Source of the DNA: Candidatus Omnitrophota bacterium
GTDB taxonomy: Bacteria > Omnitrophota > Gorgyraeia > S143-82
DNA: 58,001 nucleotides
NCBI GenBank assembly: GCA_015494465.1
Contig: WGBD01000009.1
Coordinates: 1-58,001 of the forward strand
Direction of reading: 5' to 3'
Part shown: piece by piece, positions 53,761-58,001 of the stretch
How the letters are laid out: every line of letters begins with the position of its first letter
Numbering within the stretch: the stretch's first letter is position 1
Made by a program: the position numbers and the translations under genes
Notes under the pieces: generated by a model
The model's input: the letters and a program-made list of their open reading frames with translations, nothing else
The model's database searches: none
Told to the model about the DNA's origin: nothing

Positions 53761-54066
53761 CTAATTTTCTTTCTGTTTTGTCCCATCCTTGCGGTAGATG
53801 TAGGCCAGTATGGTGGCAACCGCCCGGTATAGTTTCTCGGGGATCTCTTCCCCCACTTCTAGGGAAAACAACGCTTCTGCCAGGCGTTCGTCCTCGTGGA
53901 TGGCGATGTCCATCTCCCGGGCGATCTCTAAGATGCGTTCTGCGGTCAGGCGCTCTCCCTTGGCCAGCACCTTGGGTGCGCTGGCGGTTATCTTTCCGTA
54001 GCCCAAGGCCACCGCCTTTTTGGGCTTGGCCTTTTTGTCTATGCCTTTGCGTTTATCTTCATCCAT
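53761..54066 (-). CDS. FlhB C-terminal-domain-like protein (YlqH type)
   Basis: A 101-aa cytoplasmic protein: KKAVALGYGKITASAPKVLA, ERILEIAREMDIAIHEDERL, AEALFSLEVGEEIPEKLYRA and VATILAYIYR match the C-terminal half of FlhB-type export switch proteins after the NPTH cleavage site. The membrane domain and the NPTH motif are missing. It overlaps the upstream FliK-like gene. Such stand-alone FlhB_C proteins occur beside FliK-like proteins in various bacteria, some without flagella. Function unknown. Confidence 0.82.
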   Translation of the reverse strand: MDEDKRKGIDKKAKPKKAVALGYGKITASAPKVLAKGERLTAERILEIAREMDIAIHEDERLAEALFSLEVGEEIPEKLYRAVATILAYIYRKDGTKQKEN

Positions 54067-54782
54067 AGTGGTTGGGCCTTTGCAGGGACCAGTCTTCGGG
54101 TGCGTATGCGGGCGTTGAGTTCCCGGGCTATACGGGATAGTTCCGGGTCCTGGTTCATTGCCTTACGGTTTTTCTCGGTGGAGATGGTGATTTGGAGGGT
54201 ATCTTCCGGCCCAAGGAGGAATTCTATCTGCACGGCGCCAAAGCTCCTGGTCTGGGTCAGGCAAATAATCCTGCGCAGGCCGGTGCGAAAATGGTATCTG
54301 CTCTTGTTCCCTTCGTAGCGAAGGATGAGAGGAGCTTGCGTATTCTGTGATTGAAAAGAGAAAAAAGAGAGGATCGCGCCTTCCTCTAGGGCCCGCATGC
54401 CTAGGATCCGGATCTGCAGTAGGGTTTGCATGGCCTTCAATATCTGCTGGCGGGTGAAAGTCCCTCTTCGTCCAGCATCGGTGAGAAGTTGGCGTAGTGT
54501 CTTCAGGGGATCGTTTTTTCCTCCAGCGAGGAGGTACCACAGGGGTTTGTCTAGCCTGCCGGGTAGGATACGGAGATTCTCATTGAACGAAGGGACGATC
54601 TTTAGATGAGAGAGGACAGCTAACAGCTCCTTGATCTCCACGAGTCCGGGAAGGGCCTCTAGGGAGGCTTCGGCTTGCGCAGACTGAGGAGTGGAGACCA
54701 ATATATCCTCAGCGATGGATTGCAGTCTTCCTAGCAAGATGCCCAGCTGGGCAAAAGCCTTGCTCGAAGAAATCTCGTTCAT
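54039..54782 (-). CDS. FliK (hook-length control) C-terminal-like protein
   Basis: A 247-aa protein. The C-terminal part (FGAVQIEFLLGPEDTLQITI, then NQDPELSRIARELNARI) resembles the Flg_hook domain of FliK; the N-terminal part is helical and Leu-rich (QLGILLGRLQSIAEDILVS). The ATG at 54782 (MNEISSSKAFAQL) is preferred; a longer frame upstream crosses the divergent copB promoter. Paired with an FlhB_C-like gene, it may be a remnant or repurposed export-substrate switch. Confidence 0.65.
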   Translation of the reverse strand: MNEISSSKAFAQLGILLGRLQSIAEDILVSTPQSAQAEASLEALPGLVEIKELLAVLSHLKIVPSFNENLRILPGRLDKPLWYLLAGGKNDPLKTLRQLLTDAGRRGTFTRQQILKAMQTLLQIRILGMRALEEGAILSFFSFQSQNTQAPLILRYEGNKSRYHFRTGLRRIICLTQTRSFGAVQIEFLLGPEDTLQITISTEKNRKAMNQDPELSRIARELNARIRTRRLVPAKAQPLWMKINAKA

Positions 54783-54893
54783 GGCTAGATTATACCACCC
54801 GTTAGCGAAGGGAGGCGAACCGACAAAGAGGGTTTTGGTGTTGACACCAGGGACTGACGGTGGGATAAGAACATAGGAGATTAGGGTGAGAGA
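54783..54893. promoter_or_regulatory. Divergent intergenic region upstream of the copper ATPase
   Basis: It contains GGTGTTGACACC (54837-54848), an imperfect palindrome that includes a TTGACA -35-like box reading towards the ATPase gene, followed by a weak TAAGAA. It could be the metal-responsive control site; no regulator gene is adjacent. Confidence 0.4.
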
Positions 54894-56924
54894 GTGAATC
54901 ATACGCACCATCACGGCCATCCCACGGATAAAGGGGATCGTACTCCTCCGGCGTGTGGTGATTGCCATACCAGCCACCATTCGCATCACGAGGAGATGTT
55001 ACATGACTTTCGAAAACGGTTTATCGTCTCCACCGCATTGACGGTGCCCGTCCTCCTGCTATCACCTATGGTGCAAAGGTTGTTCCGATTTTCTATTGCC
55101 TTCCCCGGGGACAATTACCTGTTGTTTCTGCTTTCCAGTGCGATCTTTTTCTGGGGCGGATCCCCATTCCTGCGAGGCTTTTGGGAGGAGATGAGGCAAA
55201 GGCGTCCAGGGATGATGACCTTGGTAGCGATAGCGATCACGGTTGCCTACGTTTACAGCAGTGCTGTAGTCTTTGGTTTAAAGGGCAGGTACTTTTTCTG
55301 GGAGCTGGTTACCCTTATAGACCTGATGCTCTTCGGACACTGGATCGAGATGCGCTCGGTCCTGAGTGCCTCTCGTGCTTTGCAAAGACTGGCGGAACTG
55401 ATGCCGGATAAGGCCCTTCTGATAAAAAAAGACGCGGCCTTGGTGGAGGTCAGGGTCGCGGACCTTAAAAAAGGGGACCGCGTGTTGGTCAGGCCCGGGG
55501 AGAGGATACCGGCCGATGGCGTGGTGGTGAAGGGATCTAGTTATGTCGACGAATCGATCCTCACCGGTGAGTCACGGCCGGTTAGGAAAGAAGCAGGGGC
55601 AAAGGTGGTAGGCGGGTCCGTCAATGGGGAAGGGGCGTTGGAAGTAGAGGTCACGGGCACGGGAGAGGAGTCTTACCTTGCCAAGGTCTTGCGCTTGGTG
55701 AGGCAGGCCCAGGAGACCAAGTCCCGTACGGAAAGATTGGCAGATCGCTCCGCAAGGTGGCTCACGCTCCTAGCTATAAGTGTGGCCGTCCCTACCTTTG
55801 TTTTTTGGTTCTACTTCGGCCCGGATCTGGTTTTCGCTGTGGAACGCTTCGTCACGGTTATGGTCATCGCCTGTCCCCACGCCTTAGGCCTGGCCATCCC
55901 CTTGGTGAGCGCGGTTTCTACCTCCATAGCAGGCCAGCACGGCATATTGATCCGCAACCGGGTTGCCTTTGAGAACGCCAGAAAGGTAAATGCAGTCGTC
56001 TTTGACAAGACGGGGACCTTGACGAGAGGGACCTTCGAGGTAACGGGGGTCTTCGTCTTCGATGATCATTACGACGAGGAAGGGATATTGCGGATCGCCT
56101 ATTCACTGGAAAGACAATCGGAGCATCCCATTGCTCGCGGGATCGTGAAAAAGGCAGAAGGGTTGGGATTGAGCCCTCTGGATGTAAGAGAGTTTGAATC
56201 CGTGAGGGGGAAGGGGATAAAGGGGAAGGTAGAGGGCAAACTCGTTCATCTGTTGAGCAGACGGGCCCTAGAGGATAAAGGGATTGGCCTGCCCGGGAGA
56301 GGGGAGCTCCCTGACGTAGGGACGGAGGTTTTCGTCCTGGTGGAGGACAGGCCTGTGGGGGTTATCGTATTGGGAGACCAGGTCCGGAAGCAGGCAAAAG
56401 AGGCAGTTGATGCCTTAAAGGGTCTGGGTATAAAGTGCTACATGTTGACCGGCGATAACGAGGATATTGCTAAGTGGGTGGCAGATCAGTTAGGCCTTGA
56501 CGGGTATTTTGCCGAGCTCATGCCCCATCAAAAGCAAGAGAAGTTGGAGGCGTTAAAACGAGAGAGGAAGTTCGTCGCTATGGTAGGTGATGGGGTAAAC
56601 GATGCCCCTGCCCTTGCCACCGCAGATGTGGGTATTGCAATAGGGGCAGGGACCGACGTTGCGGTAGAGACCGCAGACGTCGTGTTGGTGAATAGCAACC
56701 CAATGGATGTTGTCACTCTGATCCGCTTGGCGCGAGCTACTTATAGCAAAATGGTGCAGAACCTATTTTGGGCGGTGGGATATAATGTCTTTACGATCCC
56801 TCTAGCTGCAGGGGTCTTGATGAAGTATGGGATCGTCGTTTCCCCTGCGATTGGGGCCTTGTTGATGTCCTTAAGTACCGTGATAGTGGCGGTAAACGCC
56901 CGCACCCTCAGGTTGCCTAAGTAG
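54894..56924 (+). CDS. copB: CopB-type P1B-ATPase (Cu/Ag exporter)
   Basis: A 676-aa heavy-metal ATPase. The N-terminus is His-rich ([14 protein letters not shown], then TSHHSHHEE). The metal site is CPH ([15 protein letters not shown]) rather than CPC, marking subgroup P1B-3 (CopB). Phosphorylation site is [10 protein letters not shown], the actuator loop is [11 protein letters not shown], and the hinge is [11 protein letters not shown]. It uses ATP to export copper or silver from the cytoplasm. The start is GTG at 54894. Followed 33 nt later by an arsenate-reductase-like gene. Confidence 0.93.
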   Translation: MNHTHHHGHPTDKGDRTPPACGDCHTSHHSHHEEMLHDFRKRFIVSTALTVPVLLLSPMVQRLFRFSIAFPGDNYLLFLLSSAIFFWGGSPFLRGFWEEMRQRRPGMMTLVAIAITVAYVYSSAVVFGLKGRYFFWELVTLIDLMLFGHWIEMRSVLSASRALQRLAELMPDKALLIKKDAALVEVRVADLKKGDRVLVRPGERIPADGVVVKGSSYVDESILTGESRPVRKEAGAKVVGGSVNGEGALEVEVTGTGEESYLAKVLRLVRQAQETKSRTERLADRSARWLTLLAISVAVPTFVFWFYFGPDLVFAVERFVTVMVIACPHALGLAIPLVSAVSTSIAGQHGILIRNRVAFENARKVNAVVFDKTGTLTRGTFEVTGVFVFDDHYDEEGILRIAYSLERQSEHPIARGIVKKAEGLGLSPLDVREFESVRGKGIKGKVEGKLVHLLSRRALEDKGIGLPGRGELPDVGTEVFVLVEDRPVGVIVLGDQVRKQAKEAVDALKGLGIKCYMLTGDNEDIAKWVADQLGLDGYFAELMPHQKQEKLEALKRERKFVAMVGDGVNDAPALATADVGIAIGAGTDVAVETADVVLVNSNPMDVVTLIRLARATYSKMVQNLFWAVGYNVFTIPLAAGVLMKYGIVVSPAIGALLMSLSTVIVAVNARTLRLPK

Positions 56925-56957
56925 CTCCTCGGGTTTTGTGATAAAAGGAGACCCAGG

Positions 56958-57404
56958 GTGGAGAGGAAGAGGAGGATAAAAATCTTATTCCTGTGTACGG
57001 GGAACTCCTGTCGCAGTCAAATGGCCGAGGGTTGGGCTCGGCATCTGTGGGGAGAGGTAATGGAGGTCTATTCTGCTGGTGTGAAGGCAGGTTCGCTGGA
57101 TCCTCTCGCAGTAGTTGTTATGCAAGAAGCGGGAGTGGACATCTCCTCACAGTATTCCAAGCATGTATCCGAGGTCCTGCACATAGATTTCGATTGGGTC
57201 ATTACCGTCTGCGACCACGCCCGGGAGACCTGCCCTAATTTTCCGCGCAAGACCAAGAAACTGCATCGGGGCTTTGACGATCCTCCCCACCTTGCCAAGA
57301 CCGCCAGCAGTCCAGAAGAGGCCTTACAGCACTACCGACGGGTGCGGGACGAGATAAGATGCTTCGTTGAACGATTGCCAGAGGTGTTAGGAACAGTGGA
57401 ATGA
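56958..57404 (+). CDS. arsC: Arsenate reductase, thioredoxin-linked (LMW phosphatase fold)
   Basis: A 148-aa protein with the P-loop CTGNSCRSQMAEGW (CX5R), and two further Cys in VCDHARETCPNFP spaced as in ArsC of the thioredoxin-coupled class. It reduces arsenate to arsenite through a three-Cys cascade. Start is GTG at 56958 with AAAAGGAG upstream. No arsenite pump is in view, so a general phosphatase role is the alternative, less likely given the extra cysteines. Confidence 0.88.
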   Translation: MERKRRIKILFLCTGNSCRSQMAEGWARHLWGEVMEVYSAGVKAGSLDPLAVVVMQEAGVDISSQYSKHVSEVLHIDFDWVITVCDHARETCPNFPRKTKKLHRGFDDPPHLAKTASSPEEALQHYRRVRDEIRCFVERLPEVLGTVE

Positions 57405-57806
57405 ATGTGGCTCTCGTCATCCGGACCGAGCACTGAGCTCTGGGTGGAGAGTGATGCCTGTTCTCAACTCGGAAGATAAAAGGAGATTCCACTTTATTTT
57501 TCCTGCTTTCTTCCTTGTGCGGACGAGTCGGAAGGACACCTTAAAAGAGTTTGAAACAGCAATTAAAATGGCTCCGCTCGTGTGAGGCTTTGCGAACCTT
57601 CAAGGACGAATTGAAAATAGAGGTGATAAGGGGCAAGGGACACCCTCAAGAAATTAAAGTCGTTGCCTCGTGAAATTATTCTTTTGAAGATGAAACTCCT
57701 ACGAACTTGACTTTCTTTGAATTTTTCCATATAATTATGGACGATGTTAAACTATTGTGTACTTGACTGTGACCTTCTGATTGCGAACTGTGGAGGCACA
57801 TAGGGT
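57405..57806 (+). promoter_or_regulatory. Non-coding region with a strong promoter
   Basis: No gene is seen in this 402-bp AT-rich stretch. Near its right end TTGACT (57707-57712), an exact 17-nt spacer and TATAAT (57730-57735) form a near-perfect sigma70 promoter driving the downstream HTH gene. Confidence 0.75.
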
Positions 57807-58001
57807 ATGAGAAACAGCGAAGAAAAGTTGATGACCGTAAAGGAAGTAGCAGAATACTTGCGACTTGACGAGCATACGATTTACAGAATGGCGAGAAAGG
57901 GAGAGATACCCGCTTTTAAGATTGCTGGACAGTGGCGGTTTAAAAGAGACCTAATAGAAAAGTGGCTCAAAACTAAAACGAAGGGAAAACACTATGAGTG
58001 A
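57807..58001 (+). CDS. Excisionase/AlpA-type helix-turn-helix DNA-binding protein
   Basis: A 64-aa protein of the HTH_17 family: MTVKEVAEYLRLDEHTIYRM, ARKGEIPAFKIAGQWRF, KRDLIEKWL. These are excisionase-like winged-helix proteins found in mobile elements, toxin systems and many regulators. The stop is the last codon of the window, and an ATGAGTGA overlap suggests a following gene begins within it. AT-rich composition suggests the start of another accessory region. Confidence 0.8.
   Translation: MRNSEEKLMTVKEVAEYLRLDEHTIYRMARKGEIPAFKIAGQWRFKRDLIEKWLKTKTKGKHYE

Overview
The window reads as about 58 kb of the origin region of a Gram-negative, anaerobic, hydrogen-metabolising bacterium. Outer membrane genes point to LPS: waaA, lpxK, an LpxL-type acyltransferase, a TolC-type domain and a YidC with a periplasmic domain. 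Anaerobic metabolism is shown by a four-subunit pyruvate:ferredoxin oxidoreductase, rubrerythrin and a group 3b-like NiFe hydrogenase. Core genes look GC-rich; the accessory stretch at about 8.9-13.3 kb looks clearly AT-richer. I cannot name the phylum from the sequence. The first 26 bases are a Nextera/Tn5 sequencing adapter, so the left end is a contig end and its gene is artificially cut.

Layout. 1-8.4 kb (minus): one tightly overlapping operon running from a YhaO/YhaN-like nuclease pair through two peptide-ABC permeases to waaA, lpxK and an LpxL-ELM1 fusion. 8.4-13.3 kb: a tRNA-Pro followed by an AT-rich accessory island (ATPase remnant, AbiE toxin-antitoxin pair, DUF4136/PDZ lipoprotein, orphan HEPN-like protein, degenerate repeats). 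13.3-19.6 kb (minus): the hydrogenase operon with its protease, a HypA without its zinc domain, and a HypC domain fused to a HydE-like radical SAM enzyme. 19.7-25.5 kb (minus): porGDAB, then yicC-gmk-tRNA-rpoZ-coaC-rubrerythrin. 25.5-30.6 kb (minus): ndk, parB, a dense parS array, parA, yidC, yidD, rnpA, rpmH. 30.7-49.3 kb (plus): dnaA, dnaN, a 76-aa protein, gyrB, gyrA, mgtE, an FKBP, an RRM protein, a PadR-controlled RND efflux operon whose pump is fused to its outer-membrane channel, and amtB-glnK-amidotransferase behind a structured leader. 49.4-54.8 kb (minus): phoU-pstBACS (listed left to right) and two flagellar-like export remnants. 54.9-58 kb (plus): CopB-type ATPase, arsenate reductase-like protein, HTH protein.

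Transcription switches from minus to plus at about 30.6 kb, with DnaA boxes on both sides of dnaA and parS sites 3-5 kb away. This is the classical origin arrangement, with most genes co-directional with replication.

The most unusual content is the hydrogenase maturation set (HypC::HydE-like fusion with the HypC histidine replaced, plus zinc-less HypA), the centromere-like parS array (13 sites in about 740 bp plus two nearby), and the RND-TolC single-chain pump with a signal-peptide-like junction.
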